Assembly: GCA_036514535.1 (NCBI GenBank)
Contig: DATBWZ010000138.1
Coordinates: 1-33,689 of the forward strand
From: DATBWZ01 sp036514535
Lineage (GTDB): Bacteria > JAMCPX01 > DATBWZ01
Length of the DNA stretch: 33,689 nt
Direction of reading: 5' to 3'
Shown: positions 9,801 through 17,937 of the stretch, piece by piece
Layout of the letters: every line of letters starts with the position of its first letter
How positions within the stretch are numbered: the stretch's first letter is position 1
Translations under genes and position numbers: made by a program
Notes under the pieces: model-generated
Told to the model about the DNA's origin: nothing
The model's input: only the letters and a program-made list of their open reading frames with translations
Database searches by the model: none

Positions 9801-10382
9801 CACCCGCTGAAGATTCTGCTGTGTTCTCTCCATATTCGCAATGGCTTCCTTCTTGCGGAGTCTGTACTTCATAATTCCCGCGGCATCTTCAAAGAGAAGC
9901 CTTCTTTCATCCGGTTTTACCATTATAATCTTTTCAACCATTCCCTGATCAATGATAGAATAAGCCTTTGTGCCAATTCCTGTATCAAGGAATAGATCAA
10001 TCACATCGCGCCAACGGACAGGCACCTTGTTGATAAAATACTCGCTTTCGCCGGTTTTGAAGAACCGCCTGGTAACCATAATCTCGGGATAATCGGCATA
10101 GGCAGCCGGTAATCCGCCTCCATTCTTTGTAAACGTAATAGATACCTCAGCCATTCCCGATGGCTTCCTTGATTCACTTCCTGTGAATACAACATCATCC
10201 ATGTCTTCGCCGCGGAGCATCCTGGCCCTCTGTTCACCCATGCACCATCTCATTGAATCAACAATGTTGCTCTTTCCGGTGCCATTAGGGCCTACGACAC
10301 AGATTATTCCTCTCTCCAGATTAAAATGCGTCTTGTCTACAAATGACTTAAATCCTAATAATTCTAATCCTTTGAGTTTCAT
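6828..10382 (-). CDS. smc: Chromosome segregation protein SMC
   Basis: This is the condensin ATPase that loops and compacts DNA with ScpA and ScpB. The 1184 residues show the full SMC architecture. The N-terminal head has Walker A GPNGTGKS at 31-38. Coiled coil runs from about 165 to 500, with many Lys/Glu heptads. The hinge lies at about 520-660 (GVKALMSRSG through ASKGRAAFLA). A second coiled coil runs to about 1030. The C-terminal head has the signature LSGGEKALTG from 1094 and Walker B CILDEADAPLDE. I chose the ATG at 10382 (MKLKGLELLGFKSF) over a TTG one codon earlier, because AAAGGGGGG sits at the right distance. Neither scpA nor scpB is nearby. It is read separately from the aro operon upstream. 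Confidence 0.97.
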   Translation of the reverse strand: MKLKGLELLGFKSFVDKTHFNLERGIICVVGPNGTGKSNIVDSMRWCMGEQRARMLRGEDMDDVVFTGSESRKPSGMAEVSITFTKNGGGLPAAYADYPEIMVTRRFFKTGESEYFINKVPVRWRDVIDLFLDTGIGTKAYSIIDQGMVEKIIMVKPDERRLLFEDAAGIMKYRLRKKEAIANMERTQQNLQRVDDIVREIKRQINSLDRQAKKAERFKAMREELRESEFKFLLLQWRRVHGEVSLQEKELSLLKEIEAAALSEISALSARIEETKISILEAEKKYNELNNKYFNLQSDIQQRDNELNMLRKDIKTSGADRERILLELSGLEQKQKELMERLNYLGIEKAKIETSLGQWKEKVQLLDNEFGLLQNENNRLGKETEESRIVLTDLLSSKSNIKNELLSLQKDVDERAKRIDKLQSNNMELRQNFGTTEASLSTVRERLLTEEKALNLLKASIKGENLNIEGLKNTLDERSSVMVNMNNRLLELKSRYKSQKEIVESYEEFKQGVKALMSRSGADDGKRGIYRVVAEIFNVDPKFEVALEAVLGEVMGHIVVNNTADGFDAIDFLRTASKGRAAFLASENLFDSSVEPPAERFAPEKVVRLTDVVKVENGYEKIARFLLKNVLVVEDAETAKRLWKIDGGSVAIVTLEGDIFCSTGVFSGGSKEELEAGRLRKRRELSLMEDEIREGDAKIETLKNEITALESNISEGETGIKNKESELRDKEILAINIHNEIRSFEDDIEEFKRQLELQLVERDFIVSEIEELKKEYAEKVRGFEDVEGKIREAETCLKKSEEDKRSAEARIAQLNSALTGAKTEFAAHEERLKSTLLFINSGEKDMADILHSLSSRKKETEEKENFIKNAEAELKEKDLALKNVVNDSLLLEKSLNDARAEFEKLSEYNISLDREYTQKRSSLDQTREKIFNLNISTSEKRSGLEYIRSSALDKCQKDFDDFQNAAVEESQEDLEKKVGELQDKINEMGDINLVAADEFRELNERCQFMMSQRDDLVKSLEDLKNAITKINKTSRERFMEAFNAINVKFKEVFPRFFDGGRAELYLTDEHEVLESGIEILAQPPGKRLQNISLLSGGEKALTGIALVFSFFLIKPSPFCILDEADAPLDEANLRRFLAMIKELNKDIQFIMITHNKLSMEVADVLYGITMEEPGVSKVVSVKLN

Positions 10383-10404
10383 CAAGCCCCCCTTTAATAA
10401 TTAC

Positions 10405-10432
10405 AAAATACCACAATATATAGTGTTGTCAA
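10405..10432 (-). promoter_or_regulatory. Promoter of smc
   Basis: On the minus strand TTGACA (10427-10432), 16 bp, TATTTT (10405-10410). The start would lie about 16 nt before the ATG, leaving a short leader that carries the AAAGGGGGG ribosome site. Confidence 0.6.
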
Positions 10433-10587
10433 CAGAAAAATTAACAATGAATAGAGCAGGGCTGAGCAATACATTATCCCTTTAAATGAACTATCAACAT
10501 AAACAATTGGCTGGTGGCAAGTGGTTTAAACTGACATTTTTTGAGCAGATGGCTAATGTTGGAAGTGACGCCTCAAAACAAGTTAAC

Positions 10588-11865
10588 CTACTTCATAAGT
10601 TTCTTTAGATATCCTCTGAATTCGGGAAACGAGATAGCAATCCATTCAGATCCCTCAATGGACGTTTCTCCCTTTGCCACCATGCCTGCAACGGCAAGAG
10701 CCATTCCCACCCTGTGGTCTCTGTAGGAGTCACATACTGCGCCCTTGAGTTGTCCTCCTCGGATTTTCATGCCATCTGGCAATTCCTGTATATCCACACC
10801 CATTTTCCTCAATTCCGTTACCATTGCTGTAATCCTGTCGCTCTCTTTTTTCCTTAATTCTTCTGCGGTTCTGATAACTGTCTCCCCCTCTGCAACTGCC
10901 CCTGCCACTGCAATAACAGGTATCTCATCAATAACCATGGGAATCTCGTTTCCTTCAATAGTGGTTCCTTTTAGGCGGGAATATTTGACAATCAAGGTGC
11001 CGGAGGGCTCGCAGTCTTCTTTTTTATCTTCTATTTCAATATCAGCGCCCATTCTTTTCAATATCTCAACTATGCCGGTTCTGAATGGATTCAAACCAAC
11101 ATTCCTGAGGATCAATTCAGAACCTTTTACGATTGTGCCGGCAACAATAAAAAAAGCGGCAGAAGAAATATCTCCTGGAATATGTATTTCACGGGATTCC
11201 AGCCTTCCGCCTCCGGTTATTGAGACAGATTTTCCATCGCTCTGAATATCAATACCCATAAATTTCAGCATGCGTTCCGTATGATCCCTGCTGGGCGCCG
11301 GTTGCGTAACAGACGTCCTTCCATCCGCAAAGAGTCCCGCAAGCAGGATCGCTGACTTGACCTGCGCACTGGCAACAGGGCTCGCAATGTCCGCGCCGGT
11401 GAGCCGTTTTCCATTAATTGAGAGGGGCAGATAGGCTCCGTTTTTCCTTCCGTTAATGTCAGCCCCCATTTCCCGCAGAGGCTTCACGACTCTTTCCATC
11501 GGCCTGTTCTTCAACGAATCATCACCGGTAATCACCGAAAAGAAATTCTGTCCGGCAAGAAGGCCTGTAAGCAATCTGGCTGTTGTGCCGGAGTTCCCGG
11601 CGTATATAACATCTCCCGGTTCTTTGAGCCCGTTAAGACCCCTTCCGGATACAAAAACAGTCTTTCCTTTTTCAATTTCCGCCCCCAGCATTTTCATTGT
11701 ATTCAATGTCCGCAAAACATCATCTCCGCTGCAGAGATTAACTATTTTAGATCTTCCACCGGCAATAGAGGAGAATATAATCGCCCGATGAGAGATGGAC
11801 TTATCTCCGGGAAAAACAAACTCTGCCTTCAGATTCCTGACTGGTTTTATTTTAAATTTAGCCAT
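10588..11865 (-). CDS. aroA: 3-phosphoshikimate 1-carboxyvinyltransferase (EPSP synthase)
   Basis: It joins phosphoenolpyruvate to shikimate-3-phosphate, the sixth step of the shikimate pathway to chorismate. The 425 residues show PGDKSISHR at 19-27, the PEP-site loop GNSGTTARLL from 90, RPMERVVKPL near 122, SAQVKSAILLAGL, IPVIAVAGAVAEGETVI with ELRKKESDRI, and DHRVGMALAVAG near the end. The loop sequence is closer to the Bacillus-like class II enzymes than to E. coli AroA. Its ATG overlaps the last 8 nt of tyrA, so it is translated as the last gene of pheA-hisC-tyrA-aroA. No terminator is visible in the 200 bp before smc. Confidence 0.96.
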   Translation of the reverse strand: MAKFKIKPVRNLKAEFVFPGDKSISHRAIIFSSIAGGRSKIVNLCSGDDVLRTLNTMKMLGAEIEKGKTVFVSGRGLNGLKEPGDVIYAGNSGTTARLLTGLLAGQNFFSVITGDDSLKNRPMERVVKPLREMGADINGRKNGAYLPLSINGKRLTGADIASPVASAQVKSAILLAGLFADGRTSVTQPAPSRDHTERMLKFMGIDIQSDGKSVSITGGGRLESREIHIPGDISSAAFFIVAGTIVKGSELILRNVGLNPFRTGIVEILKRMGADIEIEDKKEDCEPSGTLIVKYSRLKGTTIEGNEIPMVIDEIPVIAVAGAVAEGETVIRTAEELRKKESDRITAMVTELRKMGVDIQELPDGMKIRGGQLKGAVCDSYRDHRVGMALAVAGMVAKGETSIEGSEWIAISFPEFRGYLKKLMK

Positions 11866-12724
11866 TGGGGGGTATCATTTTCTTTTTGAATTCCCTTATG
11901 CCACTGAGAAATTCCATTATTTCATTATCTTTATTATCCGTTATTGCGTCTGAAAGCCCTTTTAATTCTTTCTGAAAAATCTTTATTGACCTCAACACCT
12001 TTTTTTTGTTGCTTAGAAAAATATCCCTCCACATTTCCGGCGAACTGGCAGCAATCCTTGTGTAATCCCTGAGTCCGCCCCCGGCAAGATCAATTGCTTT
12101 TTGTCCTCCGGCGATCTTCACAGCGCTCACAAGACAATAGGCAACTGCATGCGGCAGATGGCTTACCAGCCCAAGGATGCTGTCGTGTTCATCCGGGAGC
12201 ATTTCCACCACCCTGCAGCCGATAAACTTCCAGAATTCCCTGACCGCTTTTATAGCCGCAGGGCTGTTCTCTGCCAATGGAGTAAGAATGCACATTCTCC
12301 CGTTGAACAGCTCCGGATCAGCGGATAGAGCGCCGCTCTTCTCTGTCCCTGCAATCGGATGCGCAGGAACAAAATTGCTTCCGAAACCTGCCCTTTGCGC
12401 TACAGAAGCTATTATTCCTTTCACGCTTCCGGCATCCGTAATGTAAACATTGCCGGGAAAAAAATTTCTCAGCCGTTTTGTCCATTCAGAAATGCTTCTT
12501 ACTGGTGTGCAGAGAACCACCAGATCTGATTCCCTTAAAAAAGCGCCCGGCTCCATCTCCATCACATCTATACACCCAATGCGTAAGGCATCCTCCAGAT
12601 TTTTCCTGCTCCTGCCAAGCCCTACAATTTTTTCCCCAAAGCCCCTCTTTTTAAGGGCAATCCCTACAGAAGCTCCGATATGCCCTGCTCCAATAATCGC
12701 AACCTGTTTGAAATTCAGAGACAT
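11858..12724 (-). CDS. tyrA: Prephenate dehydrogenase
   Basis: This NAD(P)-dependent oxidative decarboxylase of prephenate (or arogenate) feeds tyrosine synthesis in the cytosol. The 288 residues begin with a Rossmann fold (GAGHIGAS at 12-19), then VVLCTPV, DAGSVKG, HPIAGTEKSG and the helical signature DEHDSILGLVSHLPHAVAYCLV. There is no chorismate mutase or ACT domain fused to it; the mutase activity is in pheA two genes upstream. The ATG follows the hisC TGA with no gap, and the 3' end overlaps aroA by 8 nt. Whether it prefers prephenate or arogenate cannot be told from sequence alone. Confidence 0.95.
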   Translation of the reverse strand: MSLNFKQVAIIGAGHIGASVGIALKKRGFGEKIVGLGRSRKNLEDALRIGCIDVMEMEPGAFLRESDLVVLCTPVRSISEWTKRLRNFFPGNVYITDAGSVKGIIASVAQRAGFGSNFVPAHPIAGTEKSGALSADPELFNGRMCILTPLAENSPAAIKAVREFWKFIGCRVVEMLPDEHDSILGLVSHLPHAVAYCLVSAVKIAGGQKAIDLAGGGLRDYTRIAASSPEMWRDIFLSNKKKVLRSIKIFQKELKGLSDAITDNKDNEIMEFLSGIREFKKKMIPPNG

Positions 12725-13846
12725 TCAGTTTAATCTCTTCAAAATATCCTTAAGTTCTTTTACAAAACGCCTGTTTTCCGCTGGCAGCCCGATTGTGAGA
12801 CGAATGTAGTTTTTCAATGAATACTCACCCATTGAACGGACAATAATCCCCCTTTTCAAAAGTTCCTTAAAAGCAATCTCTCCGTCACAAGGAAGTTCTA
12901 TAAGGATAAAATTTGCCTGGCTGTCAATAGTATTCAATCCGAGTTTACTTGCGCTATCCTTTATAAATTTCATTCCGGCGTTATTATTTTTTATTGTTTT
13001 TCTCAGGTGCTTTTTATCGTCTAACGCCGCAGACGCAGCAATCTGCGCAAGATGGTTTACATTGAAGGGCTGCCGGATTCTGTTTAAACAATCAATAAGG
13101 CTTTCGTCGCTAATTCCGTATCCGATTCTCAATCCTGCAAGCCCGTAAGCCTTTGAAAATGTCCTCATTATAAGCACAGGCTTCAATCTATCCATGAATT
13201 CAAGTTCGCCTGGATAATCTCTGTTGGTCACAAATTCCCTGTATGCCTCATCAAAGATACAGATGCTCTTTTCGGGCAAGCTATTCAAAAGCCTTCTTAT
13301 ATCGCGGCTTGCCACTATAGTCCCGGTAGGGTTATTGGGATTGCCTATGATGATAAGTTTAGTGCGATCCGTAATTGTTTTCAGCATTTTATCAATATCG
13401 TATAAAAATCCCTTCAGGGGAACGGAAATAACCTTTCCTCCGGTAAGGGTAGTCGTTGTTTTGTAAACTACAAAGGATGGATCACCGATAATAACCTCGT
13501 CTCCCGATCTTATAAACGCTCTGACAACGAGCTCAATTATTTCATTGGAGCCATTTCCGATAATAAAATTCTCCGGCTTCAAACCAGACCTTTCAGACAG
13601 CTTCTTTTTCAGTTCAAAGCAATTCCCGTCCGGATACAGGTAAATTTTCTTCAGTGAGGATTTTAATGCCTTAAGAGCAAGGGGTGACGGGCCAAAGGGA
13701 TTTTCATTGGATGCCATCTTCGTAATATTTCTGATACCCAGATCCCTTTTCAATTCATCAATGGGCTTTCCCGGTCTGTAGGGGGATATCCTGCCGAGTT
13801 CAGGAATTGCCAATCCGGATATTATTCTTTTTAATCCATCCTTCAT
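12725..13846 (-). CDS. hisC: Histidinol-phosphate / aromatic aminotransferase
   Basis: This is a fold-type I PLP aminotransferase of the HisC family (373 aa). ASNENPFGPSP lies near 45, NPNNPTG at 169-175, FDEAYREF with the PLP aspartate D199, and the Schiff-base lysine K232 in TFSKAYGLAGLRIGYG. The reading frame opens further upstream, but the ATG at 13846 overlaps the pheA stop as ATGA and gives the usual N-terminus, so I use it. Lying between pheA and tyrA, it most likely transaminates phenylpyruvate and 4-hydroxyphenylpyruvate, or prephenate. HisC enzymes often also serve histidine synthesis, and no other his biosynthesis gene is near. The family is certain; the main substrate is inferred. 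Confidence 0.92.
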   Translation of the reverse strand: MKDGLKRIISGLAIPELGRISPYRPGKPIDELKRDLGIRNITKMASNENPFGPSPLALKALKSSLKKIYLYPDGNCFELKKKLSERSGLKPENFIIGNGSNEIIELVVRAFIRSGDEVIIGDPSFVVYKTTTTLTGGKVISVPLKGFLYDIDKMLKTITDRTKLIIIGNPNNPTGTIVASRDIRRLLNSLPEKSICIFDEAYREFVTNRDYPGELEFMDRLKPVLIMRTFSKAYGLAGLRIGYGISDESLIDCLNRIRQPFNVNHLAQIAASAALDDKKHLRKTIKNNNAGMKFIKDSASKLGLNTIDSQANFILIELPCDGEIAFKELLKRGIIVRSMGEYSLKNYIRLTIGLPAENRRFVKELKDILKRLN

Positions 13847-14913
13847 CTTGATCTGGGATAGGAACCGAGAACCTTCAAAGACAAACAAATCCTGACAAGT
13901 TCGGAAATGGTTTTTTTGACAACCTTCTGGCTGACATGCCCGTCAAAGTCAATAAAAAACAGATACTCCCATGCTTTTTTTTTAATCGGCCTGGATTCAA
14001 TTTTAGAAAGGTTTATTTTATATTTTGAAAAAGCACCAAGCGCATAGTAGAGAGATCCAGATTCATCAGGCAATGAAATTATTACTGATGTCTTGTCTTT
14101 GCCTGTAAGTCCGGCGCTGGATTTTCCAAGTATTATAAATCTTGTGTAGTTGCTTGTCCCATCCTCTATCCTGGAGTTGATTATACTGAGACCATATATC
14201 TCAGCAGATTTAGCGCTGGCTATTGCGGCAGATGAAGGATTCTCAGCCGCCCTTCTTGCAGCCTCCGATGTGCTTTCAACTTCCATAAGATTCACACCCG
14301 GCATATTTCTATCCAGCCAGAGCCTGCACTGGGCGAGTGCCTGAGCATGCGAATAAATCTTCTTGATCCCGGATAAATCCGTATCCTTTCCGATAAGATT
14401 CAGCGCAATCTCCTGATATATCTCACCGCATAATTTGATGTTGCTGTCAACAAGCATATCAAGAGTGAGTCCTACCGTCCCTTCATTGGAATTTTCAATG
14501 GGGACCACGCCAAGCTCACATTCCTGTTTCTCCGTTAATTCAAAAACATCCTGAATACGCCTTGCAGGCATATAGTTGCAATTTTCTCCGAAATACTTGA
14601 GTGCAGCTAAATGCGTAAAACTGCCTTCAGGCCCAAGGTAAGCAACTTTGAATGGTTTTTCAAATGACCTTGAAAGGGAAAATATTTCCTTGAAAACAGG
14701 CTCAAATTTCCCGGGTCTGGTATCCTTGCTGTTAAGCCGTGCAATTTTTGAGAGAATGTTTTCTTCCCTGGCAGGGTCAAAAGATTCTATTCCTTTTTTT
14801 TCCTTTAGTTTACCGATTTTTTTCACAAAAGAGATCCTTTTGTTCAGAAGAGACAGAATCTTTTCGTCAATTGCGTCTATTTCTCCTCTTAAGGTTTTAA
14901 TCCTGCCCGACAT
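13843..14913 (-). CDS. pheA: Bifunctional chorismate mutase / prephenate dehydratase
   Basis: It converts chorismate to prephenate and then to phenylpyruvate. The 356 residues contain an N-terminal AroQ-type mutase (about 1-85, with LRGEIDAIDEKILSLLNKR). The dehydratase (about 88-265) has YLGPEGSFTH, VVPIENSNEGTV and the catalytic TRF motif at 257-259. A C-terminal ACT domain (about 274-356) has the ESRP motif at 306-309, which in this family binds phenylalanine for feedback inhibition. It is the first gene of a coupled operon with hisC (4-nt ATGA overlap), tyrA and aroA. The ATG at 14913 has no Shine-Dalgarno and sits 8 nt after a -10 box, suggesting a leaderless message. Confidence 0.96.
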   Translation of the reverse strand: MSGRIKTLRGEIDAIDEKILSLLNKRISFVKKIGKLKEKKGIESFDPAREENILSKIARLNSKDTRPGKFEPVFKEIFSLSRSFEKPFKVAYLGPEGSFTHLAALKYFGENCNYMPARRIQDVFELTEKQECELGVVPIENSNEGTVGLTLDMLVDSNIKLCGEIYQEIALNLIGKDTDLSGIKKIYSHAQALAQCRLWLDRNMPGVNLMEVESTSEAARRAAENPSSAAIASAKSAEIYGLSIINSRIEDGTSNYTRFIILGKSSAGLTGKDKTSVIISLPDESGSLYYALGAFSKYKINLSKIESRPIKKKAWEYLFFIDFDGHVSQKVVKKTISELVRICLSLKVLGSYPRSR

Positions 14914-14921
14914 TAAAATTA

Positions 14922-14949
14922 ACTATACTATTTTTTCTGCAGAAATCAA
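14922..14949 (-). promoter_or_regulatory. Promoter of the pheA-hisC-tyrA-aroA operon
   Basis: On the minus strand TTGATT (14944-14949), 16 bp, TATAGT (14922-14927). Only 8 nt separate the -10 from the pheA ATG, so the transcript would start about 2 nt before it. No attenuator or T-box fits in this space. Confidence 0.55.
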
Positions 14950-14963
14950 TAAAATTGGAATAA

Positions 14964-14993
14964 AAAAGGGCGAACACAGCGGTTCGCCCTTTT
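14964..14993 (-). terminator. Rho-independent terminator after the OmpA-family gene
   Basis: A perfect 12-bp stem (AAAAGGGCGAAC with GTTCGCCCTTTT) closes a 6-nt loop. Read on the minus strand it is followed by T residues and lies about 20 nt after the stop of the gene at 15016. It also separates that unit from the pheA promoter. Confidence 0.85.
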
Positions 14994-15015
14994 GAATTTA
15001 TTTGTTAAAAACCGT

Positions 15016-16974
15016 TTACTGAGAAATTATTGTAAATTCAACCCTGCGGTTTTTTGCTCTTCCCTCGGGAGTAGCATTGTCAGCAAGAGGCATGCTTTCT
15101 CCGTATCCTCTTGCCTCAAGCCGGTTGGGATCAATGCCCTGACCTATAAGGTACTTCACCACTGATTCCGCTCTCGCCTGCGAAAGCCTCAGGTTATAAT
15201 CATCGGCCCCAACGCTGTCTGTGTGTCCTTCAACCCTGATTCTCAGTTCTGGATTCTGTTTAAATACCTCTGCAACCTCATTGAGGATCTGGTAGGAAAT
15301 AGAGAGAATCACCGCCTTGCCGGTTTCATAATGTATGGTCTCTGTAATTACAACCTTCTTTTTCTCAATATACACCCTGGTCTTTTTCTCTGGCATTGGC
15401 GGCGGAGGTGGCGGAGGTGCAGATTCCGGTTCAAGGACAAAATCAACCCTGGTTTTAAATCCATGTTTAATAGTTATCTGTTTGGACTGAGATTTGAATC
15501 CCTGAACTACCCCTATCACAGTATAGTCGCCTGGCGGCAATTTGACAAAAAACTCTCCGGTCTCCAAATTTGAGGCGCCTGGCTGTATTTCCGGAGCATT
15601 GAAGGAAATCACTGCAGCCAGTGGTTTTCCGGCAGCATCGGTAACCTTTCCGTAAACAGCACCTACCAGCATTTCCTTCTGAAGCATAAAATCATGGGTT
15701 ATTGTCTCCCCTGGAACAACCGTAACCTTAACAGTCTGGGTCTGGTACCCATGTTTTTGGACAACTAATTCCACCTCGCCGGCAGATAGCTCGGGAGTTG
15801 CGTATATCCCTGTTTCCGGATCGGACGAAAGATTTGTTAATTCCGTATTTTTCATTTCAATTACTGCTTCTCCAAGCGCTGTCTGAGTTGCGGCATCCGT
15901 TATCATCCCGCTAATCTTTCCCTTAGCCGGCGTTGGCGGTGGAAGCGGGGCTGAAACCTCCTTTATCATCTGGACAGCAACTCCGGGCAAAAATGACCAT
16001 GAGAATCCCACCATTGCATTCCATTGCGGTTCTGCCAATCTTACCTTTTCATTTTTTATATCTGCTGTATCCTTAACAGCAAGGGGCATCGTAAACGTTT
16101 TGCTCAATCCAAGGTCGCACGCAATGTCAACAGCCACTCCCCTGACAGGCGTAAACCTGAGACCGGGAGTAATTCTCTGGGGGCTCCTGTTGTATGACAG
16201 ATCTACCGGATTATTATTGTTTGTATCAAAGATCTGGTTTGTGCTGTATTCAACAAAAGCAGAGATCTCATCTACGGGAATTTCAATTGCTGCAGCGCCA
16301 ATAATCTGATCGTCGTGAAGTATTCCGATCGCGTATTCTTGAATGGATATGTATGGAGATCCGGAAGTATAATCGGCTTCCATTCTTAATGGCAGGTATA
16401 ACCTATCCGAATGATCCTTGTAAAAACCAGCATTGAAGTGGAATCTTAATGGAACATCATGTGCAGCATCCAGATCAAGCGTCCATAGCAATCTTCCGCC
16501 AAAGCTTGCGGCATCAACCTGGTATCCTACCCGGTCAAGATTCCGCGGAAGCCTGGCAAAGACATCCACCCCCACCCCAAGCCCGGCATCGGACATATAG
16601 CCCAATTTAAGCCCGGGTTCAATGGCGCCAAAGGATTCATAAAAGGAATCCGTGCCGGTATAAATATTTCTAAATTGAGTTGCCGCTCCATCAATAGACA
16701 TGGAAAACTCAGCCCAATCAGCAAGTCCAAAAGCGAACGCGGTGCTAAATCTGTGTCTTTTTACAACATCTTCAGTATTGGATGCCAAGAAATCTTTTGT
16801 CTGGAAATAGCTGACATTGTAATTAACACTGAATCCGCCCTGAATCATGCTGCGAACCGATATTGCCCGCAGCACCCCGGTCTTTCCATTAAGTGATGGC
16901 GCAAAAGGCGCAGCATCAAGATTGAGTTTTAGAACAAACAACATCAAAACACCCAAAGATAATTTCTTAAGCAT
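15016..16974 (-). CDS. OmpA-family outer-membrane protein with carboxypeptidase-regulatory-like domains
   Basis: This outer-membrane protein probably tethers the envelope to peptidoglycan. Its 652 residues begin with a signal peptide (MLKKLSLGVLMLF, cleavage near DAAPFA). A region of about 330 residues rich in aromatic beta-strands follows, ending in an aromatic strand, and is probably a barrel. Two CarboxypepD-reg-like beta-sandwich repeats come next (about 345-425 and 435-510), then a Pro-rich linker and an OmpA C-terminal domain. The last has VEGHTDSVGADDYN, LSQARAESV, ARGYGE and KNRRVEF, the peptidoglycan-binding signature. I chose the ATG at 16974, preceded by AAGGAGG, because the longer frame lacks a signal peptide. 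It lies 71 bp after dtxR on the same strand and ends in a strong terminator, so it may share iron-dependent transcription. Confidence 0.85.
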   Translation of the reverse strand: MLKKLSLGVLMLFVLKLNLDAAPFAPSLNGKTGVLRAISVRSMIQGGFSVNYNVSYFQTKDFLASNTEDVVKRHRFSTAFAFGLADWAEFSMSIDGAATQFRNIYTGTDSFYESFGAIEPGLKLGYMSDAGLGVGVDVFARLPRNLDRVGYQVDAASFGGRLLWTLDLDAAHDVPLRFHFNAGFYKDHSDRLYLPLRMEADYTSGSPYISIQEYAIGILHDDQIIGAAAIEIPVDEISAFVEYSTNQIFDTNNNNPVDLSYNRSPQRITPGLRFTPVRGVAVDIACDLGLSKTFTMPLAVKDTADIKNEKVRLAEPQWNAMVGFSWSFLPGVAVQMIKEVSAPLPPPTPAKGKISGMITDAATQTALGEAVIEMKNTELTNLSSDPETGIYATPELSAGEVELVVQKHGYQTQTVKVTVVPGETITHDFMLQKEMLVGAVYGKVTDAAGKPLAAVISFNAPEIQPGASNLETGEFFVKLPPGDYTVIGVVQGFKSQSKQITIKHGFKTRVDFVLEPESAPPPPPPPMPEKKTRVYIEKKKVVITETIHYETGKAVILSISYQILNEVAEVFKQNPELRIRVEGHTDSVGADDYNLRLSQARAESVVKYLIGQGIDPNRLEARGYGESMPLADNATPEGRAKNRRVEFTIISQ

Positions 16975-17045
16975 CCTGTTCCTCCTTACGATATTTTTAT
17001 TTATTCTATCAAGGATATAAAAAAACGCAAGAAATTTCAGTTGCT

Positions 17046-17708
17046 TTAGTCTATCCACTTCGGAATTACAAAGATCTCCCGTGCAATTTCCTCATCCATT
17101 GCTACCGAAGTTTCTCCTATCTTTATTACTGCCGACGGGAACTTTTGTATGAATTTCAGCTCTTTGCCCGGAACAACATTGAGGGAAAACAGCTTGTCAA
17201 GTTTAGTTTTTGTATCCGACGTAATGAAGACAATCTTTGCTGTTTCTCCAGGGTTTATATCCCATAATCTCTGCACCACCGGAAGAACCTTTTTTTCAAA
17301 CTTATTACAGCATTTGCCCTGAGGTATTTTTTTCCCGTGTGGGCATGCAGGCGGATGGCTCAAAAATGAGCAAACCCTGTCCACGACATCCTCATCAAGG
17401 ATGTGCTCAAAGGTACACCCCACTTCCTCTATAATGTCGTCCTTGATATTAAAAAGATCCACGAATAATACCTCTGCAAGCCTGTGCCGGCGAATTACCT
17501 TTTGTGCCTGTGCCAGACCTGTATCTGTCAATACTATATTCCCCCCCTTATCCTCTGTCCATCCTCTGCGTTTTATTTCCTCCAGAGCATTGATAGAATC
17601 ACCATTCATCTTCACCTTATCTTCTGCTCCGAAATTCTTTAATTCTTCAATATAAACCCAGAGCGTCTCAAGGACCTCGTGTATTTCCCTTTCTATTTTC
17701 TCATTCAT
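17046..17708 (-). CDS. DtxR-family metalloregulator with C-terminal FeoA-like domain
   Basis: This is a predicted Fe(II)- or Mn(II)-sensing regulator of 220 aa. Residues 1-70 correspond to the DtxR winged helix but are short and divergent in the helix-turn-helix, with KNFGAEDKVKMNGDSINALE where typical members have a longer stretch. The dimerisation and metal domain is well kept: RRHRLAEVLFVDLF (H75), GCTFEH (C98, E101, H102) and HPPACPHGKKIP. Residues from about 145 form a FeoA/SH3-like domain (INPGETAKIVFI, LNVVPGKELKFI, AMDEEIAREIFV). GGAGGT precedes the ATG. It lies downstream of fur, feoB and the Cys-rich gene, so the Feo operon carries two unrelated iron-type regulators. The FeoA part may replace a free FeoA as the FeoB partner. 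Confidence 0.88.
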   Translation of the reverse strand: MNEKIEREIHEVLETLWVYIEELKNFGAEDKVKMNGDSINALEEIKRRGWTEDKGGNIVLTDTGLAQAQKVIRRHRLAEVLFVDLFNIKDDIIEEVGCTFEHILDEDVVDRVCSFLSHPPACPHGKKIPQGKCCNKFEKKVLPVVQRLWDINPGETAKIVFITSDTKTKLDKLFSLNVVPGKELKFIQKFPSAVIKIGETSVAMDEEIAREIFVIPKWID

Positions 17709-17720
17709 AAAAACCTCCGG

Positions 17721-17918
17721 CTAACCTTTCAAACGGCTGATTGTTTTTTTTATAAAGTTCACAATTGCCGACTCTGTTGTGAAACTGTAATTGCATTTAG
17801 GACAACAGATAACATTGCAATCCCTGTTAAAGGGGCACCTGACGCAAACAATTTCACTTTCGTTAAAAACATACCCGCAGAGTGGGCATTTGTACTTTTT
17901 TTCATTCGGATCATTCAT
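17721..17918 (-). CDS. Small Cys-rich zinc-ribbon-like protein of the feo operon
   Basis: This 65-aa protein has eight cysteines in its first 42 residues: C11-P-L-C14, C25-V-R-C28, C34 and C38-C39-P-K-C42. The C-terminal 20 residues are basic (IKKTISRLKG). The paired CxxC motifs suggest one or two zinc ribbons, or an iron-sulphur site. It sits 19 bp after feoB and 12 bp before dtxR on the same strand. That position and size recall the small accessory proteins (FeoC-like or Cys-rich) found in feo operons, but it does not match classical FeoC, and its role is unknown. Upstream of the ATG a GGAACGGGATAA stretch may serve as a weak ribosome site. Confidence 0.75.
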   Translation of the reverse strand: MNDPNEKKYKCPLCGYVFNESEIVCVRCPFNRDCNVICCPKCNYSFTTESAIVNFIKKTISRLKG

Positions 17919-17937
17919 TATCCCGTTCCGTGTTGCA

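Noticed and set aside
10745..11245. 166-codon plus-strand frame inside aroA
   Set aside because: It is a shadow of aroA, with repetitive Ser/Ile/Pro composition.
14914..15015. T-box, attenuator or leader peptide for the aromatic operon
   Set aside because: The promoter lies only 8 nt from the pheA start, leaving no leader; the hairpin nearby is the terminator of the opposite neighbour gene, read toward pheA.
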